Source of the DNA: Limimonas halophila
GTDB lineage: Bacteria > Pseudomonadota > Alphaproteobacteria > Kiloniellales > Rhodovibrionaceae
Direction: 5' to 3'
Assembly (NCBI RefSeq): GCF_900100655.1
Contig: NZ_FNCE01000001.1
Coordinates: 372,001 to 436,000 of the forward strand
DNA length: 64,000 nucleotides
This document shows positions 1-9,811 of this stretch, piece by piece. How positions within the stretch are numbered: the stretch's first letter is position 1; every line of letters begins with the position of its first letter. A program made the position numbers and the translations under genes. The notes under the pieces are model-generated. The model was not told where the DNA came from and did not search any database. It saw only the letters and a list, made by a program, of their open reading frames with translations.

Positions 1-474
1 CAGATCTGGGGCGAGCGCACGGGCTGCCCCGTCACGGCCAAGGACACGGGCGCGGACGCCGCCGGGCTGGCCTACGACGCGCTGGAAGCCGCGCGCGCGA
101 ACGGCGAGGACGTGCTGCTGATCGACACCGCCGGGCGCCTGCAGAACAAGGCGAACCTGATGGCGGAGCTGGAAAAGATCATCCGCGTCATCCAGAAGCT
201 GGACCCGGAAGCCCCGCACGACACCGTCCTCGTGCTGGACGCCACGATCGGCCAGAACACCGTCCACCAGGTCCAGGTGTTCGAGCAGCTGGTGAACGTC
301 ACGGGGCTGGTCCTCACCAAGCTCGACGGCTCGGCGCGCGGCGGCGTGCTGGTGCAGCTGGCCGACGGCTACGGCCTGCCGGTCCACGCCATCGGCGTGG
401 GCGAGACGGCCGACGATCTGCGGCCCTTCGACGCCGAGGACTACGCCCGCGCGCTGGTGGGCCTCTCCACCTGA
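1..474 (+). CDS. ftsY: Signal recognition particle receptor FtsY (3' end only)
   Basis: The frame is open from base 1 and ends in TGA, so only the last 157 residues of the SRP receptor are present. FtsY is the GTPase that docks SRP-bound ribosomes at the inner membrane. Visible are the G3 motif DTAGR (near bases 124-138), the IGQN segment typical of the SRP GTPase insertion, and the G4 motif TKLDG (near 319-333). The family's acidic A domain and P-loop lie outside the window. It is followed 62 bases later by an ftsH-type gene on the same strand. Confidence 0.93.
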   Translation, partial: QIWGERTGCPVTAKDTGADAAGLAYDALEAARANGEDVLLIDTAGRLQNKANLMAELEKIIRVIQKLDPEAPHDTVLVLDATIGQNTVHQVQVFEQLVNVTGLVLTKLDGSARGGVLVQLADGYGLPVHAIGVGETADDLRPFDAEDYARALVGLST

Positions 475-536
475 GCGGGGCGACTCCCCAGCTTTAGGGG
501 CGTACCGATTGGCGCGGTGAACCGGAGGTCCGTCGG

Positions 537-2420
<1,884 letters not shown>

Positions 2421-2426
2421 ACGGGC

Positions 2427-3122
2427 ATGGCGGATCCCGACGCGCCCTCGCTCTCGGTCGTGATCCCCACGCTCAACGCGGCGGCGGGTCTGCCGGCGTG
2501 TCTGGCCGCGCTGGCGGAAGGCGAGGATCTGGTGGGCGAGGTCCTCGTCGCGGACGGCGGTTCCAGCGACGGCACGCCCGATCTCGCGCGCCGGCACGGC
2601 TGCCGCCTCGTGGAAACGCGCGCGGGCCGGGGGCGGCAGCTCGCGGCAGGGGCCGAAGCGGCCGAAGGGGATTGGCTGTTGTTCCTGCATGCGGACACGC
2701 GGCTCGGCGAGGGATGGGCGGATGCCGTGCGCGCCTTCGTGGCCGATCCGGCGAACCGCGACCGTGCCGGCGTCTTCCGCCTCGCTTACGACCGTGACAC
2801 GCCGGGCGCGCGGCGCGTGGCGCGCTGGGCCAACCGGCGCACGCGCTGGCTGGGGTTGCCCTACGGCGATCAGGGGCTGCTCATCCGCCGCGCCACCCAC
2901 GACGCGCTCGGCGGTTTCCCCGACGTGCCGCTGATGGAGGACGTCATGCTCGTCCGCCAGCTTGGCCGGGCGCGCGTGCGCGTGCTGGACGCCGACGCCG
3001 TCACCTCCGGGGCGCGCTACGAGCGCGACGGCTGGTGGGCGCGCCCGCTGCGCAACCTTTCCATTCTCACGCTCCACCTTCTCGGCGTTTCGCCCGACCG
3101 CCTGAAGCGATTGTACGGATGA
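2427..3122 (+). CDS. TIGR04283-type glycosyltransferase (rSAM/selenodomain-associated transferase 2)
   Basis: A 231-residue family 2 glycosyltransferase with the GT-A start (LSVVIPTLNAA), the DGGSSDGT nucleotide-sugar loop at about residues 46-53 and a GDQGLLIRR motif late in the protein. It matches the small group called rSAM/selenodomain-associated transferase 2, sometimes labelled arsenosugar biosynthesis transferase. Its stop overlaps the start of the next gene (ATGA at 3119-3122), so the two are coupled. The group normally travels with the partner encoded next. The true substrate is not established by the sequence. It starts 6 bases after the protease gene. Confidence 0.85.
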   Translation: MADPDAPSLSVVIPTLNAAAGLPACLAALAEGEDLVGEVLVADGGSSDGTPDLARRHGCRLVETRAGRGRQLAAGAEAAEGDWLLFLHADTRLGEGWADAVRAFVADPANRDRAGVFRLAYDRDTPGARRVARWANRRTRWLGLPYGDQGLLIRRATHDALGGFPDVPLMEDVMLVRQLGRARVRVLDADAVTSGARYERDGWWARPLRNLSILTLHLLGVSPDRLKRLYG

Positions 3123-3721
3123 GCCTGGAACAGCATCTGGTTCTCTTCGCGCGCGAGCCGCGGCTCGGCAAGGGCAAGCGCCGGCTCGCCCGCGAGCTCG
3201 GCGACGTGGCCGCGTGGCGCTTTCACCGCCTGACCACCGCGCGTCTGCTGCGCCGGCTGGCGGGCGATCCGCGCTGGCGCACCTGGCTGGCCGTGACGCC
3301 GGACAGCGCCGTGAACCGGCCCGGCCGCCTGTGGCGCGCGCCCGTCAGTGTGATGCCGCAGGGGCAGGGCGATCTGGGCGACCGCCTGGCCCGGGCCGCG
3401 AATACCCTGCCCAAGGGGCCGATGGTGGTGATCGGCGCCGACGTGCCCGACATCCGGCCGCGCCACGTGGCGCGCGCGTTCGACCGGCTGGGGCGCGACG
3501 ACGCGGTTCTGGGCCCGGCGGACGACGGCGGCTACTGGCTGATCGGGCTCAAGCGCCGCCCGGTGGTGCGGGCGCCGTTCGACGGGGTGCGCTGGGGCGG
3601 ACCGCACGCCCTGGCGGACACGGCCGCCAACCTGGAAAACGCCGGCCTGCGCGTGGGCTATCTGGAAACGCTGTCCGACGTGGACACGGCCGCGGATCTG
3701 CGCGCGCACATGTGGCGGTGA
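3119..3721 (+). CDS. TIGR04282-type CofC-like transferase (rSAM/selenodomain-associated transferase 1)
   Basis: A 200-residue protein of the nucleotidyltransferase-like fold related to CofC. Visible motifs are the N-terminal LFAREPRLGKGKRRLA (a G-x-G-K-x-R loop), VIGADVPDIRP and PADDGGYWLIGL, which are typical for TIGR04282. The ATG at 3119 is chosen over an upstream in-frame ATG because it overlaps the previous stop as ATGA. With its neighbour it forms the usual two-gene transferase module; in some bacteria this is tied to arsenosugar or related small-molecule glycosylation. No radical SAM partner is in the window. Confidence 0.85.
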   Translation: MSLEQHLVLFAREPRLGKGKRRLARELGDVAAWRFHRLTTARLLRRLAGDPRWRTWLAVTPDSAVNRPGRLWRAPVSVMPQGQGDLGDRLARAANTLPKGPMVVIGADVPDIRPRHVARAFDRLGRDDAVLGPADDGGYWLIGLKRRPVVRAPFDGVRWGGPHALADTAANLENAGLRVGYLETLSDVDTAADLRAHMWR

Positions 3722-3723
3722 CG

Positions 3724-4320
3724 TCAGGCGGCGAGGGCGAGGGGGTGCACGAACACGATCTCGCCGGCCGGATCGCGTCGCCCTGCCGTCGGGTCGTTGC
3801 TGCCCAGGAAGACCACGCAGCGCACGGCGGCGTCGGCCCGGTCGCCGGAATCGCTGAGCGGGCAGACGACTTCACGGGATTCGCGCGCCGCTCCCAGCGC
3901 GGAGACGTGCCGCCCGGCAGCGTAGATGGGCGCCCCGGCCTGATACATGTGCCGATTCAGGCGGCGGCACATGTCGGTGAAGCGCCGCCCGTCGCGGTCG
4001 TCGTGCAGGTCGCTTCCCGTCGGATCGAAGCCGAGGTGATCGACGATCCGCGTCCCCGCGAGGCGGACGCGGTCGCGCCCGTCCGGCGTCAGTTTCGTGA
4101 TCATCACATGCGGAAGCAGACGCGGGATCGCCACGGGGTCCAGGTCCGCGCGGCGCGGCCAGGCGTCCCCGGCCAGCAACTTGCGCCAGTAGGCCAGGAA
4201 CGCGGCGAGGTCGGCCTCCGCAACGACGTCGTCGGACGCCGTGGCCGCCGCCCCGCTGGTGCTCGCCTGCGTCGGATTGGGACCGTTCAGCACCGTCATC
4301 ACCGCCCGTGCCGTTGTCAT
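3724..4320 (-). CDS. PAS_5-type single-domain protein, copy 1
   Basis: A soluble protein of about 198 residues that is essentially one PAS-like domain of the type abundant in Rhodospirillales. Landmarks are AYWRKLLAGDAWPRRADLDP, IPRLLPH, GTRIVDHLGFDPTGSDL and the late VCPLSDSG...CVVF strand. It is a close paralogue of the next gene (4560-5150) and a more distant one of 23399-23953, so it looks like a tandem duplicate. The role of the family is not known; sensing of a small molecule is only inferred from the fold. The start is uncertain: ATG codons at 4338, 4320 and 4299 are all in frame, and none has a strong ribosome site. 4320 gives an N-terminus of similar length to the paralogue. Confidence 0.75.
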   Translation of the reverse strand: MTTARAVMTVLNGPNPTQASTSGAAATASDDVVAEADLAAFLAYWRKLLAGDAWPRRADLDPVAIPRLLPHVMITKLTPDGRDRVRLAGTRIVDHLGFDPTGSDLHDDRDGRRFTDMCRRLNRHMYQAGAPIYAAGRHVSALGAARESREVVCPLSDSGDRADAAVRCVVFLGSNDPTAGRRDPAGEIVFVHPLALAA

Positions 4321-4450
4321 CCCGGACCACGAAAGCATGGTGCCGGCCGATTCATCGCGTTCCGGACGCAAACATGCTTTCACATCAGCGGCCTGTCCCG
4401 TGATGCGGGGCGCCGGCCAAGCGTGGGCGCCGCGCCCGATCGTTCGAATT

Positions 4451-4479
4451 TGGATAACATCCGGGTGATCTGCGCACAA
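4451..4479 (-). promoter_or_regulatory. Candidate promoter of PAS copy 1
   Basis: On the minus strand TTGTGC is followed by exactly 17 bases and then TATCCA, preceded by an extended -10 TG. The same two boxes with the same spacing stand upstream of PAS copy 2 (5184-5212). A small dyad, GAAAC-AC-GTTTC, lies just upstream at 4490-4501. The leader to the chosen start would be about 120 bases. Confidence 0.55.
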
Positions 4480-4559
4480 CCAAAGATAGGAAACACGTTT
4501 CTTATCGGTCCGGCCCAAAGACCGGTCGGTGTTTTGTCCGAAGGCCGCTGAACGAACCT

Positions 4560-5150
4560 CTAGGCCAGGACGTGGAGGGGCACGGGTGCCGTGAACTCGA
4601 GGTAGGCCGGGCCGCCGTCGCCGATCGGCGCGCCATCGCGGGAGGCGGAAAACACGACACAGCTTACCGTGGCGTCGATCCCGTGGCCGCCGTCGCTGAG
4701 CGGGCAGACGATCCGTTGGCAGAGCCGTGTGGCGCCGCCGGGACTGAGGTGGCGACCGCCAGCGTGCAGGACCGTGCCGGTGCGCCGGGTTTCGGCCAAA
4801 AGCTCCAGACACAGGTCGGCGAAATTGCCGTCGCCCGCCATTTCACAAAGGTCGCGGCGCGTCGGGTCGAAGCCCAGATGATCGACGATGTGCGTGCCCA
4901 CCAGGCGCAGGCGCTCGCCGCCTTCAAGCGTGCGTTGCGTGATCATCAGGTGCGGCAGGAGCTTCGGGATTTCGGTCGGCTCCAGGTCCGCCCGGCGCGG
5001 CCAGGCCGAGCCGCGCAGCCGCGTCCGCCAGTGCGCGAAAAACGCTGCCAGCTTCGGGTCGTCGAAGGGCTGCATCTCGTCCGGGGCCGGGACCGCGTGC
5101 TCACCCGCTTCCGGGGCCGCCTGACCGCTGGCGATGGCAAAGCAGCGCAT
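4560..5150 (-). CDS. PAS_5-type single-domain protein, copy 2
   Basis: A 196-residue paralogue of the preceding gene. It shares HWRTRLRGSAWPRRADLEP, IPKLLPHLMI, GTHIVDHLGFDPTRRDL and VCPLSDGG, aligned almost without gaps. The start at 5150 is fixed by a strong ribosome site, AGGAAGGAGGGGC, ending a few bases upstream; the longer in-frame start at 5210 would lie inside the promoter. No catalytic or DNA-binding domain is attached, so it is either a stand-alone sensor or a protein-interaction module. Function unknown. Confidence 0.8.
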   Translation of the reverse strand: MRCFAIASGQAAPEAGEHAVPAPDEMQPFDDPKLAAFFAHWRTRLRGSAWPRRADLEPTEIPKLLPHLMITQRTLEGGERLRLVGTHIVDHLGFDPTRRDLCEMAGDGNFADLCLELLAETRRTGTVLHAGGRHLSPGGATRLCQRIVCPLSDGGHGIDATVSCVVFSASRDGAPIGDGGPAYLEFTAPVPLHVLA

Positions 5151-5183
5151 CAGCGCCCCTCCTTCCTCTCGTTCACATAAATT

Positions 5184-5212
5184 TGGATAGCATACCGGAC
5201 GAATTCGCACAA
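5184..5212 (-). promoter_or_regulatory. Candidate promoter of PAS copy 2
   Basis: TTGTGC, 17 bases, TATCCA on the minus strand, with TG one base before the -10 box. The leader to the AUG at 5150 would be about 27 bases and holds the strong ribosome site. The match to the promoter at 4451-4479 includes flanking bases, which supports both. Confidence 0.6.
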
Positions 5213-5226
5213 TCGATGAAGATTAT

Positions 5227-5243
5227 TTCGCATCAAATGCGAA
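5227..5243. terminator. Stem-loop after moaE / before PAS promoter
   Basis: A perfect inverted repeat TTCGCAT-CAA-ATGCGAA. Read from the moaE side it is a 7-bp stem with a 3-base loop followed by ATAATCTT, about 50 bases after the moaE stop, so it may end the molybdenum cofactor operon. It also lies 15 bases upstream of the PAS copy 2 promoter and could be an operator instead. Confidence 0.45.
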
Positions 5244-5292
5244 CGGGCGGTTGGGGCGTCAGCGGAGCGCTGTGGCGTCGGGGGTGCGAGCT

Positions 5293-5763
5293 TTAGGTGC
5301 CGCTTCCGGACTCCGGCATCAGCCACCTGGCGGCGGCCTCGTCGTCGCTGCGGCGGGCGTCCACCCAGCGCGGGCCGTCCGGCGTCTCTTCGCGCTTCCA
5401 GAAGGGGGCCTGGGTCTTCAGCCAGTCCATGAGGAACTGGCACGCCTCGAACGCGGCGTGCCGGTGGGGGCTGGCGGTGACGACGAGCACGATGGGCTCG
5501 GTGGGTTCCATGCGCCCGTAGCGGTGAACGATGCGCACGGCTTCCAGGGGCCAGCGCTCGCGCGCCTGCTCGGCGACGCGCGTCAGCATCTTTTCCGTCA
5601 TGCCGGGGTAGTGCTCCAGCGTCATCGCGCTGACGCCGGCGCCGTCGTTCATCTCGCGCACCAGGCCAATGAAGCTGCACACCCCGCCGATGCGCGGGTT
5701 GCCCTCGGTGGCGGCGGCGATCTCCGCGCCCGCGTCGAAGGCCTCGCGCTGCACGCGGATCAT
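5293..5763 (-). CDS. moaE: Molybdopterin synthase catalytic subunit MoaE
   Basis: MoaE (156 residues) inserts the two dithiolene sulfurs into cyclic pyranopterin monophosphate, using MoaD thiocarboxylate as sulfur donor. Visible are GVCSFIGLVREMNDG near the N-terminus, HRYGRMEPTEP, and the active-site stretch LKTQAPFWKRE with its two conserved lysines. It is the last gene of the mobB-moeA-moaD-moaE operon and starts 4 bases after the moaD stop. Length is normal for the family. Confidence 0.95.
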   Translation of the reverse strand: MIRVQREAFDAGAEIAAATEGNPRIGGVCSFIGLVREMNDGAGVSAMTLEHYPGMTEKMLTRVAEQARERWPLEAVRIVHRYGRMEPTEPIVLVVTASPHRHAAFEACQFLMDWLKTQAPFWKREETPDGPRWVDARRSDDEAAARWLMPESGSGT

Positions 5764-5767
5764 GGCG

Positions 5768-6019
5768 TCACCCCCCGGTGACGGGCGGAAAGAGCGCGAT
5801 CTCGTCGTCCGGCCCCACGCCGTCGTCCGGGCCGGCGTATTCCTGGTTCACCGCCACGCGGATGCGGCCGCGGTCGGCCAGCGCCGCGCCGTGTCCCTCG
5901 GACCGACCGGCCAGCCAGTCGAGCAGGGCGTCCACGGTCGCCACCTCCGCCGGGGGCGTCACGGCTTCCTCGCCGACGCCCGTGTGGCTGCGCAGCCAGG
6001 CGAAATACAGCACCTTCAT
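5768..6019 (-). CDS. moaD: Molybdopterin synthase sulfur carrier subunit MoaD
   Basis: An 83-residue ubiquitin-like protein ending in PPVTGG; the terminal Gly-Gly is the site of adenylation and thiocarboxylation. The start MKVLYFAWLR at 6019 overlaps the moeA stop as ATGA (6016-6019), so the longer upstream frame is not used. It acts as sulfur donor to MoaE, encoded directly downstream. Confidence 0.94.
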   Translation of the reverse strand: MKVLYFAWLRSHTGVGEEAVTPPAEVATVDALLDWLAGRSEGHGAALADRGRIRVAVNQEYAGPDDGVGPDDEIALFPPVTGG

Positions 6020-7272
6020 CCCGCCACCTCGCTGTAGGGCAGAAAATCCACGACGCTGCCCGCCTCGACATGGGTGGTGTCCTCGGCCAGTTCCACCAGC
6101 CCGTCGCTTTCCACCACGGCCGAGAGCACGCCGGAGCCCTGGCGCTCCACCTTCTCCACGGCCGGCGTGCCGTCGGCCCCCGGCACGAGGCGCGCGCGCA
6201 GCCACTCGCGGCGGGCGGGCTTTTTGCGGTGGTCGAACGCGGCGGGCAGGCGGTAGCCGCGCGGGCGATCCGCCGTGCCGCCCAGCATCTGTTCCAGCAT
6301 CGGCTGCACGACAGTGATGAAGGTGACCATGACGGCCACGGGGTTGCCGGGCATGCCCACGAAGGGCGTCCGCCCGAGCTGACCGAGCGCGATGGGCCGC
6401 CCCGGTTTGATGGCGAGCTTCCAGGTGTGGATCGACCCCTGGGCCTCGACGGCCTGCTTGACGTGGTCTTCCTCCCCGACGGAAACGCCACCGGAGGTCA
6501 GGATCACGTCGTGATCCGCCGCCGCGCCGGCCAGGGCGTCGTGAACCGCGTCGTGGTGGTCGGGCAGGATGCCCAGGTCGGTCACCGTGCAGCCCGCGGC
6601 CTGCAGCAACCCGTGCAGCGTGTAGCGGTTGGAATCGTGGATGCAGCCGGCATCGAGCGGCTGGCCGGGTTCGCGCAGTTCGTCGCCCGTCGAGAAGAGG
6701 GCCGCGCGCAGGGGCCGCGCGACCGTCAGCCCCGTGCAGCCGACGGCGGCGGCCTGCCCCAGGTCCTGCGGGCGCAGGCGCCGGCCGGCGGCCAGCACGG
6801 TGTCGCCGGTGCGGATGTCCTCCCCCCGGCCGCGCACGTTGGCGCCGCGCGCGATGCCCGGCATGAGCACGACCTCGTCGCCCTCGGCGCGCGTGTCCTC
6901 CTGCATGTAGACGGTGTCGGGCCCGTCGGGCATGCGCGAGCCGGTGAAGATGCGGATGGCCTCGCCGCGCCGGGCGGGGCGGTCGAGCGGGTGCCCGGCC
7001 GTGACGCGCGCCGTGACGGGCAGGCGCGTCTCGCCCTCGGCCTTCAGGTCGTCGAAATGGACGGCGAAGCCGTCCACCGCCGAGTTGGCGTGCGGCGGCA
7101 CGTCGTGCCCGGCGACGACGTCGCGCAGCAGCATGCGGCCGAGCGCGTGCCGCGGGGCCACGGTTTCCGGGTCCGCCACGGGCGTCACGCGCTCGCGGAT
7201 CGCGGCGATGGCTTCGTCCACGGTCATCAGCGCGCCGCCGTGGGCGAAGCAGTCGCTGCTCAGCTGCGCCAT
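6016..7272 (-). CDS. moeA: Molybdopterin molybdenumtransferase MoeA
   Basis: A 418-residue MoeA, which inserts molybdate into adenylylated molybdopterin. Recognised from the N-terminal ALGRMLLRDVVA segment, NSAVDGFAVH, FTGSRMPDG, STGDEL, LTSGGVSVGEEDHV and GMPGNPVAVMV, in family order. It begins one base after the mobB stop and its end overlaps moaD, so the four cofactor genes form one transcript. Two in-frame starts (7272, or MTVDEAIAAI 15 codons later) are possible; the first is kept. Confidence 0.95.
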   Translation of the reverse strand: MAQLSSDCFAHGGALMTVDEAIAAIRERVTPVADPETVAPRHALGRMLLRDVVAGHDVPPHANSAVDGFAVHFDDLKAEGETRLPVTARVTAGHPLDRPARRGEAIRIFTGSRMPDGPDTVYMQEDTRAEGDEVVLMPGIARGANVRGRGEDIRTGDTVLAAGRRLRPQDLGQAAAVGCTGLTVARPLRAALFSTGDELREPGQPLDAGCIHDSNRYTLHGLLQAAGCTVTDLGILPDHHDAVHDALAGAAADHDVILTSGGVSVGEEDHVKQAVEAQGSIHTWKLAIKPGRPIALGQLGRTPFVGMPGNPVAVMVTFITVVQPMLEQMLGGTADRPRGYRLPAAFDHRKKPARREWLRARLVPGADGTPAVEKVERQGSGVLSAVVESDGLVELAEDTTHVEAGSVVDFLPYSEVAG

Positions 7273-7273
7273 C

Positions 7274-7783
7274 TCAGGCCGCCTTGGTCTGCATCAGGAC
7301 GAAATCGGCAATGGCAGCCACGTTGTTCAGGTTCAACACCGGCACGTCCACGCGCTGGATGCTTTCGTCGCTCGCGACCGCGAGCACGTTGGGGATCTCG
7401 TCGAGCAGCAGCGGCTTTCCGACGCTGGGCCGGTGGACCTCCACCTTGGGGTGGCTTTCGCGCTTGTAGCCCTCGACCAACACGAGGTCGCACGCCGCGA
7501 ACTTGCCGAGAAGATCCCAAAGGCCCGGCTCGGCGTCGTCTCTGTGCTCGTGCACCAGCGCCCAGCGGCGGGCGGAGGCCACCAGCACCTCCTGCGCCCC
7601 GGCGGCGCGGTGCTCGTAGGAGTCCTTGCCGGGCTGGTCGATCTCGAAGCCGTGGTGGGCGTGCTTGAGCGTCGAGACGCGCAGCCCGCGCCCCGTCAGC
7701 TCGGGCAGCAGCGCGCGCACCAGCGCCGTCTTGCCGCTGCCGGAATAGCCCGTGATGCCGAACACGGGCGGGAGGTGGGACAT
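7274..7783 (-). CDS. mobB: Molybdopterin-guanine dinucleotide biosynthesis adapter MobB
   Basis: A 169-residue P-loop protein with ITGYSGSGKTALV at its N-terminus, LKHAHHGFEID, and LVEGYKRESHPKVEVHR. MobB binds GTP and assists MobA in forming the MGD cofactor; mobA is not in the window. First gene of the operon mobB-moeA-moaD-moaE, so the dinucleotide form of the cofactor, and therefore enzymes of the DMSO reductase type, are expected in the cell. Confidence 0.93.
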   Translation of the reverse strand: MSHLPPVFGITGYSGSGKTALVRALLPELTGRGLRVSTLKHAHHGFEIDQPGKDSYEHRAAGAQEVLVASARRWALVHEHRDDAEPGLWDLLGKFAACDLVLVEGYKRESHPKVEVHRPSVGKPLLLDEIPNVLAVASDESIQRVDVPVLNLNNVAAIADFVLMQTKAA

Positions 7784-7957
7784 CTGCCTGCGCTCCGGTG
7801 GTCTCGTGCGGGACTGTGGAAGCTCGGCGGGCGAGAGTCACGCACGCCGCGATCGCTGAAGCCTTTCATGGGTGGCCGCCAGCGGGCCGATCGTGGCGCG
7901 GGCGGGCACCGCACGGGAGCGGGGCCGGTGCGTGTGCCCGTAGCCTGGCTGCGCCGG

Positions 7958-9811
7958 TCACGAGTCCGACGCGGTCGGGCCGGTGTCCCCGAGTGTTCGC
8001 AGTTCTTGCACCAGGGGATGCGCATCCGTTGGGCTCTGGCGATGTCCGGCGCGCCGCAACTCGATCAGGCGGTGCAGCGTCGCATCCGGCAGCGCCTCGG
8101 CGGGTGTTCGCAACACTCCGATCCGCTGACACCAGTGCCCGACCGTGTCGCGACTGGACCAGACCGCGAGCGGCACGGTCGTCGCGAAGCCGGCGACGAG
8201 CGGCGTCATCCACCAGACGAGGGCCGGGGCCCACCAGGATGCCGCGGCGGTCAGGCCGATCCCGACGAGGCATCGCGGGCCGAGGGCCCGCATCGCGGTC
8301 GGCCAGTCCACGCCCCGTCCGTCGCGACACGCCGGGGTCCATTGGATCGACCGGCCGCTCAGGATCGCCCCCACGAATTCCGTGTGGAGCAGCATCATGG
8401 TGGGCGCGATCAGGGCCGTGAAGACGATTTCCACCAAGCCGCCGACCGTGAGCCGCAGCACCCCGCCCGCGGCCCGGCGGCGCGAAGGGGCCGCTGCCAG
8501 CGTGATGATGCCGAGCAGCTTGGGGCCGACGAGCAGCATCGCCGTCAGCCCGATCAGCCAGACAGCGCCGTGCGGAATCGCCACGTCCCCCACCGTCGCC
8601 GCCCACGCCCGCAGCGCGTCCGGCTGGGCGTGCGTGGCATCCGCCGCGACCACGACGGCCGTGACGACGAACGCGAGCCACACGGGCGAGGCGCAATACG
8701 ACATGATGCCGAGCACGAAGTTCAATCGGCTGGCCGTCGTGAAGCCTTCGACGAACAGCAATCGGCCGTGTTGCAGATTGCCTTGGCACCAGCGCCGGTC
8801 CCGTTTGACGTGATCCAGGAGGTTGCGCGGCGCCTCCTCATAGCTGCCCTCGGGCGACACCGTGATCCGCACGCGCCATCCCCGGCGGCGAAGGAGCGCC
8901 GCCTCGACAAAGTCGTGGCTGAGGATGTCGCCCCCGAGTGGCTCGCGGCCCGGAAGCTGAGGCAGGCCGCAGCTTTCCACGAACGCGCTGACGCGAACGA
9001 TCGCGTTGTGGCCCCAATAGGTGGCGGACGGCCCCATCAGCGCCGCCAATCCCGCGGCGATCAGGCGGCCGTGGGCCGCCGCGGCGAACTGTTGCATCCG
9101 GGCGAACAGCGTCGTTCCGTTCACCGGCACGGGCCAGGCCTGCAGCAGGCCCAACTCGGGTTCGCGGTCCATGCGCTCGACCATCCCGAGCAGGGTCTCC
9201 TCGGCGACCAGGCTGTCCGCGTCCAGGACGACCATGTAGTCGTAGCGGCGGCCCCACCGCTCACAGAAGTCGGCGAGATTGCCCGCTTTCTTGCCCGCGT
9301 TCTCCACGCGCCGGCGGTAGAAGAGCCGGCCGCCCGCCTCCAGCCGGCGGCACAACCGGATCCAGGCAGCCTGTTCCTGCGCGCAGATGGCGGGGTCCTG
9401 GCTGTCGCTGAGGACGAAGAAGTGAAACCCCGCGATCACGTCCCTGGCCTCGAGCCGCTCGTACATGGCTCGAAGCCCGTCCAACGCCCGGTCGGCATCC
9501 TCGTGAAAAATCGGCATCACCACCGCCACCCTGGGAGCGCCCAGCGCGGTTTTCGCCGAAAGGGCCGTCGCGGATGGGGCGTGCGCATCGCGCCCCCGCG
9601 CCAGGATGTGCCCGGCGCCGATCACGGAAATCCAGAAACTCGACCCGATCCAGGCGATGAGCGTGGTGTACAAGACCAGCAGCAACCATTCCGCGCCCGT
9701 GGTGCCCGTGACCGCGAGTTCGCAGCGGAACATCCACGCCGCCAAAGCGGTCGATACCGCGAGCAAGCCGGCGAATGCGAGCGCGAGCAGACGGTCTCGG
9801 CCCTTCCGCAT
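7958..9811 (-). CDS. opgH: Glucans biosynthesis glucosyltransferase H (OpgH/MdoH)
   Basis: The inner-membrane GT2 enzyme that builds the linear backbone of osmoregulated periplasmic glucans from UDP-glucose. After two N-terminal membrane segments come VVMPIFHEDADR, SDSQDP, YDYMVVLDADSL, SHDFVEAALLRRRGW and the KRDRRWCQGNLQH motif (QxxRW region), then several C-terminal membrane segments. The start MRKGRDRLL at 9811 overlaps the previous frame's stop as TGATG; a longer in-frame start at 9922 exists. At 617 residues it is shorter than many OpgH proteins because the usual N-terminal PPE-x-MPxQ region is missing here and appears in the upstream frame. It is divergent from the glucan gene at 11003. 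Confidence 0.88.
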   Translation of the reverse strand: MRKGRDRLLALAFAGLLAVSTALAAWMFRCELAVTGTTGAEWLLLVLYTTLIAWIGSSFWISVIGAGHILARGRDAHAPSATALSAKTALGAPRVAVVMPIFHEDADRALDGLRAMYERLEARDVIAGFHFFVLSDSQDPAICAQEQAAWIRLCRRLEAGGRLFYRRRVENAGKKAGNLADFCERWGRRYDYMVVLDADSLVAEETLLGMVERMDREPELGLLQAWPVPVNGTTLFARMQQFAAAAHGRLIAAGLAALMGPSATYWGHNAIVRVSAFVESCGLPQLPGREPLGGDILSHDFVEAALLRRRGWRVRITVSPEGSYEEAPRNLLDHVKRDRRWCQGNLQHGRLLFVEGFTTASRLNFVLGIMSYCASPVWLAFVVTAVVVAADATHAQPDALRAWAATVGDVAIPHGAVWLIGLTAMLLVGPKLLGIITLAAAPSRRRAAGGVLRLTVGGLVEIVFTALIAPTMMLLHTEFVGAILSGRSIQWTPACRDGRGVDWPTAMRALGPRCLVGIGLTAAASWWAPALVWWMTPLVAGFATTVPLAVWSSRDTVGHWCQRIGVLRTPAEALPDATLHRLIELRRAGHRQSPTDAHPLVQELRTLGDTGPTASDS

